A stretch of 64,000 nucleotides of DNA from Chloroflexota bacterium (GTDB taxonomy: Bacteria; Chloroflexota; Anaerolineae; Aggregatilineales; Phototrophicaceae), in NCBI GenBank assembly GCA_028873975.1, contig JAPPMO010000082.1, positions 1 to 64,000 of the forward strand, written 5' to 3'. Position 1 is the first letter of the stretch. Each line of letters opens with the position of its first letter. Below, one piece after another: positions 37,857-46,267 of this stretch. Made by a program: the position numbers and the translations under genes. A model generated the notes under the pieces. It saw only the letters and a list, made by a program, of their open reading frames with translations, had not been told where the DNA came from and did no database searches.

Positions 37857-40190
37857 TCAATCGCGCTGGGCAGTAGCCAACAAAGTGATTGCGCGTGGCG
37901 GAATGGGCGCGTCCACCCTGTATAGCTGATGCGGATCGTACCCGCCGCCAACTGCGAACTTGAATTCGGCCGGCAATTCATCCAAGAGCTCGACAGTCAG
38001 GTCGTCATGGAGTCGATACAATATTAGATTTTGGAAAACATAATCTGCATCAGGGATTTTTTCTGTTAGGTGGTCGCCGCTGATTATGCAAGAAATTTCT
38101 GAATCAGTATTGCATAAACTCACAAATAATGGATGTCCATCTTGGTACAGTATGTAAAACATACTGTACCAAGTGTAGCTCAAGTGCAGCCCATAGATCT
38201 TCTTGTCATGCATTTCTTTGCGGGTCATATCAGTCAGGAAACTTAGATGCGCCCCGCTATCAATTTCCGGTGTCTGCTCTAATATCTGCTTCAAAATCCA
38301 TGCTTTGTTGTTTGCGCTCTTGACAAAATACTCATGCTGTAAGATAAGACGAGTTGCTGACGGAAACATCAAGATCACGGTCAGGATAATAATAGTGATG
38401 TTGCGGCGTCGGATACTCCTGATCGGTACCGTCAACAAAGCGATTAAACTGAATAATGCAATGGCCGCGCCAATCGGCACGTAAAAATACAGTCTCCACA
38501 AGTCATCGTTGTACATGTCAATCAGGATTAGAATTCCGATCGATGGGAAAATAAATGCCATGCCGCTCGATAGCGCGAAGCAAAGTTGTGGGGGAGCCGG
38601 GGGATTAGACTTACACGCCAGAATCCAGGCAATGCCGCCAACCAGCAAAACCATTACAAGTGCCAGTCCTAAAAACGTATTCTGCCCCATTGTCGAAAAT
38701 GCATCCTGCCAAGCGTCAAAAAAGACATGATGGTAAACATTGGCCGTCTTTTGCATCACACTTTGAAATATATTCAAACCATCAAATTGCTCGTGATATT
38801 TTTCAATTAGCGCGCTACGATAGAAGAACTGATTCATGGATACTAGCTGTAGCATGTAGGCAACTTTCAGAGCAGGAAACACATACCAGATAGCAGTCAG
38901 CTTGAAGTTTCTCCATATTGGCTGGCGGTCTTGCAACCACCATAGCAGCGGGATAACCAGGATAATGACATATGCCGATTCGTTGGACCCGACATTGAAA
39001 AGCAAGCCCAGCCAAATGCCCAGTAAACGCGGAAAACTGGGACTCTTCATATATGCCAACATCAAGTAAACAGCAACCAGCAGCGCAGTCATGCTGAACT
39101 GCATGGGCAACGAGCGCATTGACATCAACATGGAATTTACCGGATAAACCATGAACAGCATCGTAACCAAATAGGCGTAAAGACGTTTAACCCGAAGTTG
39201 GCGCAAGATTCCATAGAGCAGCGCCAGTTTGCCCCAGAACATCAGAAAGTTCAAAAGATGGTAACCGCCGTAGGAGTCCGAACTAATCAATCTTGCCAAG
39301 GTATGCGGAACAATTACCCAGAAACGATAAACCACTTCCGACTCCAAAAACCATACATTGCTTCCTTCCCACCAAGCACTGAAATTCCATGTTTCCCAGT
39401 GACCAATGCTGTCAAAGCCGAAGGGCAAATACAAGAAAAACACAAACAGCAAGAAACTGCCGAGGACTATTAGATCAGCGTTTCGTTTGCTCCGCAGTTC
39501 ACGTTGCAGCGCCCCAAAAATAAGTGGCACATAAACAAGCCCGGCCAATATAATTCCAAAAAGTTGCCAATCGGGATGTGTAAACAGACTCCTCAGCGTT
39601 AACATAAAGTCCTTCATCAGCGCTGGATTGACTGACAGTTTTATCAATCCATAAATCAATAGCAGCTTCAAAACACTAAGCGTCGTTCCACGCCATAGGA
39701 GGGATTTTCCGATGGCGCGATTCAAGGCGCCATCCAATGCTGTAAACCCCGCAAATGTCATCCCGATAAGACCTGTCATAAACAACAAGACACCTAGCAC
39801 ATAGCGAAAATCCAGTGTGAAGCGGCGCTCTGTCCCGTCTAGAGTTGTGATACCAAATCTAGGGCTTGGCTCAACGATTGTAGGGCAGTATTCCATTTCG
39901 CCCCAGCCGATTTTGCCTTCTCCATTGATGTAGAGCGATTCTATTCCCTGGAGATCCCAAGTGAGGGTCACGCAGTGTCCCAGCAGAAGAACCAAACTGC
40001 GGTCTGCATGTATTTTGACGGTCGCGCCGCCAAATTTCGCATCAATCTCTGGCGCAGAACTCCGGGAAACTGTCTGGGCCAGGGACAACATCAAGAATAA
40101 GAAACCCGCGACAAGAAAGGGAGTTTTTATCTTTCCAAGCACAGATTTCACGGCTCTTTTCCGCGGTCTTTTCCGAAAATCAATGCTCAA
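37857..40190 (-). CDS. Large polytopic membrane protein (glycosyltransferase-like)
   Basis: A 777-residue protein I do not recognise at family level. An N-terminal helix and a beta-rich segment of about 90 residues are followed by roughly a dozen membrane helices and a soluble C-terminal domain (from about residue 625). Motifs such as GHWETWNFSAWWEGSN in an outer loop and YGGYHLLNFLMFWGK recall GT-C type integral glycosyltransferases. The gene is clearly more A+T-rich than lysA and the ABC genes around it. The start is uncertain: a TTG at 40190 gives MSIDFRKR, without a clear ribosome site. Confidence 0.6.
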   Translation of the reverse strand: MSIDFRKRPRKRAVKSVLGKIKTPFLVAGFLFLMLSLAQTVSRSSAPEIDAKFGGATVKIHADRSLVLLLGHCVTLTWDLQGIESLYINGEGKIGWGEMEYCPTIVEPSPRFGITTLDGTERRFTLDFRYVLGVLLFMTGLIGMTFAGFTALDGALNRAIGKSLLWRGTTLSVLKLLLIYGLIKLSVNPALMKDFMLTLRSLFTHPDWQLFGIILAGLVYVPLIFGALQRELRSKRNADLIVLGSFLLFVFFLYLPFGFDSIGHWETWNFSAWWEGSNVWFLESEVVYRFWVIVPHTLARLISSDSYGGYHLLNFLMFWGKLALLYGILRQLRVKRLYAYLVTMLFMVYPVNSMLMSMRSLPMQFSMTALLVAVYLMLAYMKSPSFPRLLGIWLGLLFNVGSNESAYVIILVIPLLWWLQDRQPIWRNFKLTAIWYVFPALKVAYMLQLVSMNQFFYRSALIEKYHEQFDGLNIFQSVMQKTANVYHHVFFDAWQDAFSTMGQNTFLGLALVMVLLVGGIAWILACKSNPPAPPQLCFALSSGMAFIFPSIGILILIDMYNDDLWRLYFYVPIGAAIALFSLIALLTVPIRSIRRRNITIIILTVILMFPSATRLILQHEYFVKSANNKAWILKQILEQTPEIDSGAHLSFLTDMTRKEMHDKKIYGLHLSYTWYSMFYILYQDGHPLFVSLCNTDSEISCIISGDHLTEKIPDADYVFQNLILYRLHDDLTVELLDELPAEFKFAVGGGYDPHQLYRVDAPIPPRAITLLATAQRD

Positions 40191-40616
40191 TGGCTGTAAC
40201 TTTGGGACTTATATTCATTAGTGTCGGGGTTTGGGGAGGGGGTATTCGAGCTTAGCCTTATGGCCTTTCCACTCTTCTATGAAAAAGGTTGTGATAAAGT
40301 AAAATTTAAGTTTCTCATTGTCGGTCACTTAGCCTCCGCTTTACTCAGACGGTGTATCTAGTATGAATTCGTTATCAGGGAGAGACTTTGCGAAAATCCT
40401 CGCAATTAATATTGATGACATTATTTCTCATATTATATGACGGACGAGTGGAAAACAAGAGTGTTAATATTCCCAACAGAAAAGAGCCGCGTGCGCGGCT
40501 CTTTATCATCCATAACTGACTATTGGGTTTTACATGTACTGCCGCGGTGCAGGAAACGGTGATTCGGCACGAGCTATGTGACAGAATCCATTACGTTTCA
40601 TCGTTTAGCCGACCGG
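40191..40616. other. Intergenic region between the membrane protein and the ABC operon
   Basis: 426 bases, A+T-rich, with no credible gene. Apart from the terminator at 40481-40508 nothing was recognised. Promoter signals for the downstream minus-strand gene were not convincing. Confidence 0.5.
40481..40508 (-). terminator. Terminator of the ABC importer operon
   Basis: AAAGAGCCGC-GTGC-GCGGCTCTTT is a perfect 10-bp stem. On the minus strand it is followed by TTTTCTGTT, so it ends transcripts coming from the permease genes; on the plus strand the T-tract is short. Confidence 0.8.
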
Positions 40617-41459
40617 CTATAACTGCCCGAAGCCGCCAATGGCGCTGGATTTGCCCGACAAATAGCGAGCGGTCAGAGTCAATATCAATATGGACGGCGC
40701 CACGAAGACCAGGGACATGGCAGCCGTGAGGGCATTGTTGCTGCCGGAGGCCGTCGAGAAGAGCAGCACGGGCATCGTGATCACCTGCCCCGCTCCGATC
40801 AGAAACGTCAAGATATATTGGCTCCAGGAGATCAAATAGGCGAAGAGACTCGCGACAACGATGCCGGGGAATATCGCGGGCAGGGTCACGTGCCAGAAAG
40901 TCGCCAGCATGCCAGCGCCCAGGGAACGCGCCTGTTGCTCGTACTCCGGGTTGTAGTTGGAGAAAACGCCGGACAGGGTAAGCACCACATAAGGCATCAC
41001 CGGTACCAGGTGAACCAATCCGACGCCAAGCAGATTGCCGGATAGTCCCCAGCGAATAAAATTGATATTCAGTCCCATAGCGACAGCGATGCCCGGCACG
41101 ATGGTCGGCGATATGATCAAAAACTCAATCACCCGCTTGCCCCGAAATGAATACAAGCCCAGCGCGCGCGCCGCGGGCAGACCGATGATGACGGAACTGA
41201 GCGTCACGCCCACCGCCAGGATCGTGCTGTTCAGCAAAGCTTCGGGAACTTTGGAATTGGACGCAACAATCGATTCCCAGGCGCGCAGGCTGATTTCCTT
41301 GGGAAACAGTTGCGGATAAAACCAGCGAAAGGAAAAAGCGTTGAAGAAGAACGCGATTAGGGGTGTCAACAGCAAAAAGATCAAGAACGCCACAGCGCAA
41401 TAGTGTAAGAAGCGAGCCAGGCTTTTACTGGTGGGAGCACGAGATGAAATGGACGCCAT
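40617..41459 (-). CDS. ABC transporter permease, PotC-like
   Basis: A 280-residue inner-membrane permease with six predicted helices. The EAA loop is EQQARSLGAGMLATFWHVTLPAIFPGI (split by the conserved Gly), which contacts the ATPase. It is the second permease of the operon. ATG at 41459 gives a basic N-terminus before the first helix; the frame extends 17 codons upstream into the previous gene's end. Confidence 0.88.
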   Translation of the reverse strand: MASISSRAPTSKSLARFLHYCAVAFLIFLLLTPLIAFFFNAFSFRWFYPQLFPKEISLRAWESIVASNSKVPEALLNSTILAVGVTLSSVIIGLPAARALGLYSFRGKRVIEFLIISPTIVPGIAVAMGLNINFIRWGLSGNLLGVGLVHLVPVMPYVVLTLSGVFSNYNPEYEQQARSLGAGMLATFWHVTLPAIFPGIVVASLFAYLISWSQYILTFLIGAGQVITMPVLLFSTASGSNNALTAAMSLVFVAPSILILTLTARYLSGKSSAIGGFGQL

Positions 41460-41476
41460 TGTTGTCACGGTCGCTC

Positions 41477-42355
41477 TCAATCTTGACGGATCGTACGGCG
41501 GCTCAACCACATATAGCCGAGCACCAGGAAGAAAACGATAATTGATATGATGATGCTGATGGCCATGCCCTCGGTACGCGCATTCAGATCGGGATTACGG
41601 AAAAACCGCACCGCGGTCACAGTCAGCGTTCGCGGAAAGCGAACGCCCAATATCGCCGGCACCTCAAAGGAACCGAAGGTGAACGCAAATACAAGAATTG
41701 ATCCGGAAAGCAGGCCGGGCATGACCAGAGGCAAGATCACATAACGAAAGCGCTGCCAACGATTGGCGCCCAGGCTGCGCGCCAAATCTTCATAGTCCAC
41801 GCCCAGCGATTGCAAGACCGCCAGGACGATAACCCCGACAAAGGGCACCTCTTTCCAGACAAAGGACAAGATGATGCCGATACCGTATTTGTCCCTGACA
41901 AGCACCGGAAAATCGCTGGGATAGCCGAAGATGCCAATCTGCGCCCCAGCCCGCGATATAAGCCCGCTCTGGGAGAACAGGAACAAAATGCCAATCGCCG
42001 CCACCACATGCGGAACTGGCAGATTCAATTGGTAAAGGAAGGTGGCCAAGCGCTTCCCAAAGAAACTGCGGCGCAGCAGGAGCGCGGTCGCCAGCGCCAA
42101 CACCGCCGACAAAAATGTACTGGCGAAGCTGACCCAGATCGTCAGCAAGAGCCCCTGCCAGAAAACACTCGCGTATTGTTCGGAAAATATGATGTTCTGA
42201 TAAGCTTGCAGCGAGATCTCGGTACGACCGATAATCGGCTGCCAACCGAGGCTGACCAGCGTGCCGTAAGTCAAACCGCCGATGAACAGCAATATGATGA
42301 CAGCCATGGTCGGCGCCAACATGATTGGGATGCGCCAGCGCTCCCAAAAACCCAT
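41477..42355 (-). CDS. ABC transporter permease, PotB-like
   Basis: A 292-residue permease with about six helices and the EAA loop DLARSLGANRWQRFRYVILP. It is the first of two permeases and pairs with the product 17 bases downstream. The ribosome site GGGGGAG precedes the ATG. The ATPase partner is not in the operon. Confidence 0.88.
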   Translation of the reverse strand: MGFWERWRIPIMLAPTMAVIILLFIGGLTYGTLVSLGWQPIIGRTEISLQAYQNIIFSEQYASVFWQGLLLTIWVSFASTFLSAVLALATALLLRRSFFGKRLATFLYQLNLPVPHVVAAIGILFLFSQSGLISRAGAQIGIFGYPSDFPVLVRDKYGIGIILSFVWKEVPFVGVIVLAVLQSLGVDYEDLARSLGANRWQRFRYVILPLVMPGLLSGSILVFAFTFGSFEVPAILGVRFPRTLTVTAVRFFRNPDLNARTEGMAISIIISIIVFFLVLGYMWLSRRTIRQD

Positions 42356-42393
42356 AGAACCGCTCCCCCGTCAATATGACAGGTCTTGCTGGG

Positions 42394-43809
42394 CTAGGAC
42401 AAACTCCTGCGAGGTTTCAGGTAAACCTCGTCCGTTCCCAGAGACTGCAAAAAACCCAAAAGCTGTCCGTGCATTTCCGCCGCTATATTTATGTTCTGCG
42501 AGTATACGTTGTTCTTCAGCTTTGGGTCCGCGTTCCGATCGTACAATTCCACTTCTTCGCCCGCGACGCTGTACAGCAGCGCCCAGTCCTTGCGCGTGAC
42601 CGTGCTTGGTTGATTCTCCCGCATGCGGCGCTCCTCGTCGTCGACCACTCTGATGCGCTGCCCGGCCACGTACATCGGCCAAGATGTAACAACAAAGTCA
42701 TGTATCGCGTCGACAGTGCCGTCAATAAGCCCGGTCAGAGAATCCGCTTGCACCCGGTCCGGCGCTTCAATTCCAACCAGATCCAAGATCGTGGGCATGA
42801 CATCCGGGAGAGAAACCAGCGCGTCAATCCGACCGGCGTCGGCGCCGGGCAAATAAAGCAGCAGCGGTATCCGCGTCACTTCATCGTAGAGTGGGCTGCG
42901 ATACCATTCTCCTTTGACATCGGAAACGATTTCTTCGCTGTTTTCCAGGCGGTACATGAGTGTGGATGCGGCGCTGCCCTTGGCCGGACCCAAATAATAG
43001 CCAAGCTCGGACTTGAAACGTCCCTTGCCCCAAAGCCCGTGCTCGCCGAAGTAAAAACCATGATCGGATAAAAAGATGATGGCTGTGTTTCCCAGCAAAT
43101 CCAAGGATTCGATGCGATCCAGCAGGCGGCCGACAGCCCGATCGACCATGGTGACTTCCGCGCAATAGTGGGTGTGCGCCAATTCTATATCGCGCTGGCT
43201 GAAGCCCGCCTCGCGCCAATCCCAGTAAGTCGGGTGCGCGCTGATATCGTCGGCATATTGCGCGTCATAAAGTTCTACGTAATGTTTGGGCGGCTGCCAG
43301 GGTTCGTGCGGATCCCAAGTATCGACATAGAGGAAAAACTTGTCGCGATAGTGCCTCTCCAGCCATTCCTCGGCGATCCGCAGCGTGGTCGGCGCGAAGT
43401 AGTCGGACTCGTAAGTCCAGCCGGAGGTCACATTGTCGCGCGAGGGTCCGTATGCTTGGCCGCGCACCCAATGAAAATCGCTGAATCCATGATCATAACC
43501 GTAACCGTGCCGCAGGACGAAGGGGGTGTCCGCCACGCCGAAAGTCCGGTAGCCCGCCGCCGTCATCAGCCCCGCCAAAGTCGTCTCCGTCCTCGGCAGC
43601 GGGCTCCAACCCAGATAACTGAAAGTATGCCTGCCTGTCATCAAGTCGGCGCGCGCCGGCACTGTGGGAAAAGAAGACGCGAAGGCATTGTCAAAGACAA
43701 TAGCGCCCTGTGCGAAGCGATCAAGATGCGGACTGCGAATCCAAGGGTTCCCGTAACACCCGACATGATCGCGACGAAAGGTATCCGACACTATAAGAAC
43801 CACATTCAT
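42394..43809 (-). CDS. Sulfatase-superfamily hydrolase with Thr at the nucleophile site
   Basis: A 471-residue alkaline-phosphatase-superfamily enzyme. The metal site begins VSDTFRRDHVGCYGN (Asp9) and continues with FLSDHGFYFGEHG. At the position of the formylglycine motif C/S-x-P-x-R it reads T-V-P-A-R (Thr49), then ADLMTGRH. A threonine is not a known substrate of formylglycine-generating enzymes, so this is more likely a phosphodiesterase or phosphonate/phosphate-ester hydrolase than a true sulfatase. No signal peptide is evident. It sits inside the importer operon, between binding protein and permeases. Confidence 0.82.
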   Translation of the reverse strand: MNVVLIVSDTFRRDHVGCYGNPWIRSPHLDRFAQGAIVFDNAFASSFPTVPARADLMTGRHTFSYLGWSPLPRTETTLAGLMTAAGYRTFGVADTPFVLRHGYGYDHGFSDFHWVRGQAYGPSRDNVTSGWTYESDYFAPTTLRIAEEWLERHYRDKFFLYVDTWDPHEPWQPPKHYVELYDAQYADDISAHPTYWDWREAGFSQRDIELAHTHYCAEVTMVDRAVGRLLDRIESLDLLGNTAIIFLSDHGFYFGEHGLWGKGRFKSELGYYLGPAKGSAASTLMYRLENSEEIVSDVKGEWYRSPLYDEVTRIPLLLYLPGADAGRIDALVSLPDVMPTILDLVGIEAPDRVQADSLTGLIDGTVDAIHDFVVTSWPMYVAGQRIRVVDDEERRMRENQPSTVTRKDWALLYSVAGEEVELYDRNADPKLKNNVYSQNINIAAEMHGQLLGFLQSLGTDEVYLKPRRSLS

Positions 43810-43854
43810 GTGATTCGTCTGCTCCGCTTAACGATTCAATCAGGCGTAAAAGAT

Positions 43855-43883
43855 GAAGGCGATATCGCATCGATATCGCCTTC
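43855..43883. promoter_or_regulatory. Perfect 13-bp hairpin between binding-protein and hydrolase genes
   Basis: GAAGGCGATATCG-CAT-CGATATCGCCTTC with no T-tract. Located just after the binding-protein stop, it resembles mRNA-stabilising hairpins that raise binding-protein output over downstream genes. Confidence 0.6.
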
Positions 43884-43896
43884 CCTTCCTTCACTA

Positions 43897-45156
43897 TCAA
43901 CATTCGTCTCGTAAGACGCAACGCTCCCAATTTTGCTCGGTCAGCGTGTGATATTCCGACGCCGTATTGGGGACCAGCGCCGCGAATTCAGCCGGGTCGG
44001 CCGCGCCGACAATGGCAGCGGCGATGTCCGCGAAGGCTTGCGCTTCCTCTTCACTCAAGGTCGAGAAATCGACAACCGGCGTCGCGCCAGTGCCGAGGCT
44101 GTTGGTATCCAATTGCGCCGCCTGCATATCCGGACGCACCAGCAGATTACCCATCACCAGCGCCGCCGCCTTGTTGGCGGAATTGATCGGAATCGCCAGA
44201 TAGCTGAAGCCGCTGATCATATTGGCGTCAAAGAGATAGGCTTTGGCAGTTTCTGGCAACTGTCCGCTGGCGATCCCGCGAGCCGCGCCCGTACCGGTGA
44301 GCGTCAAGGAGAAATCGACCTCGCCATTGGCAAAGAGTTCATTTAGCTCATTGGCGGTCGCAGGGTAAGTCGCCCCTTCACGCCAAAGATTGGCTTCCCA
44401 AGCATTGAGAACTTCCCAAGCCTTGGGCGAACATTCATCCCAGACGGATTGATCAAATGCGGCGAAGGGTTCTGGGCCCCCGCAAAGTTCATACATCAAT
44501 TGCTTGACGATTCTCGTGCCCTGGAACGCGCCCGGTCCCGGCGCCACGTATGTAAAGCGTCCCGGATTCGCCCCGATCCACTCGCCCAATTCCGCATAGC
44601 TCCGCGGCAAATCTTCCGCGTCCATCCTGGCGGTATCATAGATCCACTGGAATGCGCCCGCCGCCCAGGGCTGCTCGGAATAATCTATCGGCTCGCCAAA
44701 ATCGAGCAAGAAGCCGCCGGTTTCCCAGTCGAGGTACTTGCTATTGGGTACGTTTAAGGTCCAGGGTCCATAGAGCAAGCCCGCTTGCTTCAGCGTCTTG
44801 AAATTCTCGCCGTTGATCCAAATCAGGTCAACCGATCCTTCGTCGTGCGCGACTCCCGCTTCTTCTTCACTTAAGACCTGATTGACCGCATCAACCGTAT
44901 CGGCCAATGGGACCCGGTTCAATGTAACACCGTAGTTCTCCATCAATTCGCCGCCATAAACGATATCGACAAAGCTGTTCCAGGCATCGGAACCGCCCCA
45001 CATGTGCCAGTTGAGCGTTTGACCGCGCGCTTCTTCCAATACCGCCTCCCAGTTATCGAACCCGGGCGGGCCTTCCATATCATCTGCCGCGACGGCGGCC
45101 AGCGGCATCAGGACCAAGCAAAGCAAAAAAGTTGCCATTATTCTATATCTAAACAT
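43897..45156 (-). CDS. ABC transporter substrate-binding protein, YnjB-like
   Basis: A 419-residue exported binding protein. An N-terminal signal peptide (basic start, hydrophobic core to about residue 22, cleavage near AVAAD) precedes TLNWHMWGGSDAWNSFVD and ENYGVTLNRVPLADTVDAVNQV, the pattern of the YnjB family of extracellular solute-binding proteins. The ligand is unknown. AGGAG lies 6-7 bases before the ATG. It heads an operon with the hydrolase and two permeases. Confidence 0.85.
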   Translation of the reverse strand: MFRYRIMATFLLCLVLMPLAAVAADDMEGPPGFDNWEAVLEEARGQTLNWHMWGGSDAWNSFVDIVYGGELMENYGVTLNRVPLADTVDAVNQVLSEEEAGVAHDEGSVDLIWINGENFKTLKQAGLLYGPWTLNVPNSKYLDWETGGFLLDFGEPIDYSEQPWAAGAFQWIYDTARMDAEDLPRSYAELGEWIGANPGRFTYVAPGPGAFQGTRIVKQLMYELCGGPEPFAAFDQSVWDECSPKAWEVLNAWEANLWREGATYPATANELNELFANGEVDFSLTLTGTGAARGIASGQLPETAKAYLFDANMISGFSYLAIPINSANKAAALVMGNLLVRPDMQAAQLDTNSLGTGATPVVDFSTLSEEEAQAFADIAAAIVGAADPAEFAALVPNTASEYHTLTEQNWERCVLRDEC

Positions 45157-45261
45157 GATTATCTCCTCAGCTATTCGAATGAACCCGTCTGCTTCCCCTT
45201 AGGCAAAGACAGCCCTGCGGCGGCGACTCGGACATCCATTTACGCAGACGCACCAAGACGC

Positions 45262-45290
45262 ATTCTAACACAAAGGTTGCTGTGTCTCCA
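45262..45290 (-). promoter_or_regulatory. Possible promoter of the ABC importer operon
   Basis: Minus-strand TGGAGA (45285-45290), a 17-base spacer and TAGAAT (45262-45267), about 105 bases before the binding-protein start. Confidence 0.4.
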
Positions 45291-45399
45291 TTGATCGCCG
45301 CTTCATTATCGGCATTATCGCTGTACCGACCTATTAGGGATAGCATTCTATCAGACCTCAGACATAATTCCGTTAACGACAAGTTGGGGATGCGCGACG

Positions 45400-46164
45400 A
45401 TGTCGACGGCAAAATCGATCATGGAAATCACCGCGGAAGAATGGCTTGCCGCCCTGCAGATTACGGCAGCGGAAGCGCCAGACGCTGTGATCGTGGAAGG
45501 TTCCTGGTGGCGGCAACAACGTACTGATTGGCGTCTTTCCTATCTGAAGGATGTTGAAGAACTTCGTTTTCCCGATATCTTTCTGGGAGAGTGGAGAGGC
45601 AAGGGCGTCGCCTATTGCTGCGCCTATGGAGCGCCCCGGACGGCCGAGATTATCCATCTTTTTTCCCAGATTGGCGCGAAACTAGCCATCCAAATTGGTA
45701 CCTGTGGCGGATTGCAGCCCGGACTCAATCCGGGAAATATCATCGTGCCGACTGTCGCCATCGCTCGCGACGGCGTCGCCCATCTTTATGGAGGACAGGA
45801 AGGAGTAATGAGCGATCCTCTTTGGTCGAAGAATGCTCGCAGCGCCATGCTCGAGCGCGGTATCGACGTACATCAAGGCGCGCATCTGACTTGGTCGTCG
45901 ATCTTCGCGCAAGACCGGCGCTTAATCGAAACCTGGCGCCTGGCGGGTTACTTGTCAGTCGATATGGAAACGGCGACAACATTCGCGACCGCCAGCTATT
46001 TCGGCGTACCGGCGCTATCTATGCTGGCGGTCTGGGACGATCTAATCCATGGAAAAAGTTTTCTGGATCCGCTCGCGCAAGACGAACAGAACGCGCTGGA
46101 CGCCAGCAATCAAGCTGTCTATGAAGTCGCTCTTCAACTCGTGGAAATGATCGGTACCAAGTGA
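45400..46164 (+). CDS. Nucleoside phosphorylase-like protein
   Basis: A 254-residue member of the purine/uridine phosphorylase superfamily. IQIGTCGGLQPGLNPGNIIVP is the phosphate/nucleoside-binding strand-loop and VDMETATTFATASYFGVPAL the substrate motif (Glu for ribose). The N-terminal half lacks a clear GHPxR-like motif, and the C-terminal AVWDDLIHGKS is unusual, so specificity is open. ATG at 45400 is used; ATG at 45421 is possible. It is divergent from the importer operon. Confidence 0.75.
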   Translation: MSTAKSIMEITAEEWLAALQITAAEAPDAVIVEGSWWRQQRTDWRLSYLKDVEELRFPDIFLGEWRGKGVAYCCAYGAPRTAEIIHLFSQIGAKLAIQIGTCGGLQPGLNPGNIIVPTVAIARDGVAHLYGGQEGVMSDPLWSKNARSAMLERGIDVHQGAHLTWSSIFAQDRRLIETWRLAGYLSVDMETATTFATASYFGVPALSMLAVWDDLIHGKSFLDPLAQDEQNALDASNQAVYEVALQLVEMIGTK

Positions 46165-46267
46165 AACGGGGCGAATCTGCTTAGCCGAATGCGGGGCGTC
46201 ATTCACAATCGGGGATGAATCGAATACAATTCGCGCCTGTCAGTCGACCGCGGGAAATGACAAATCC

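Noticed and set aside
37857..40190. Assignment of the 777-residue protein to a specific glycosyltransferase family
   Set aside because: Only general GT-C-like features are visible; a precise family call would be a guess.
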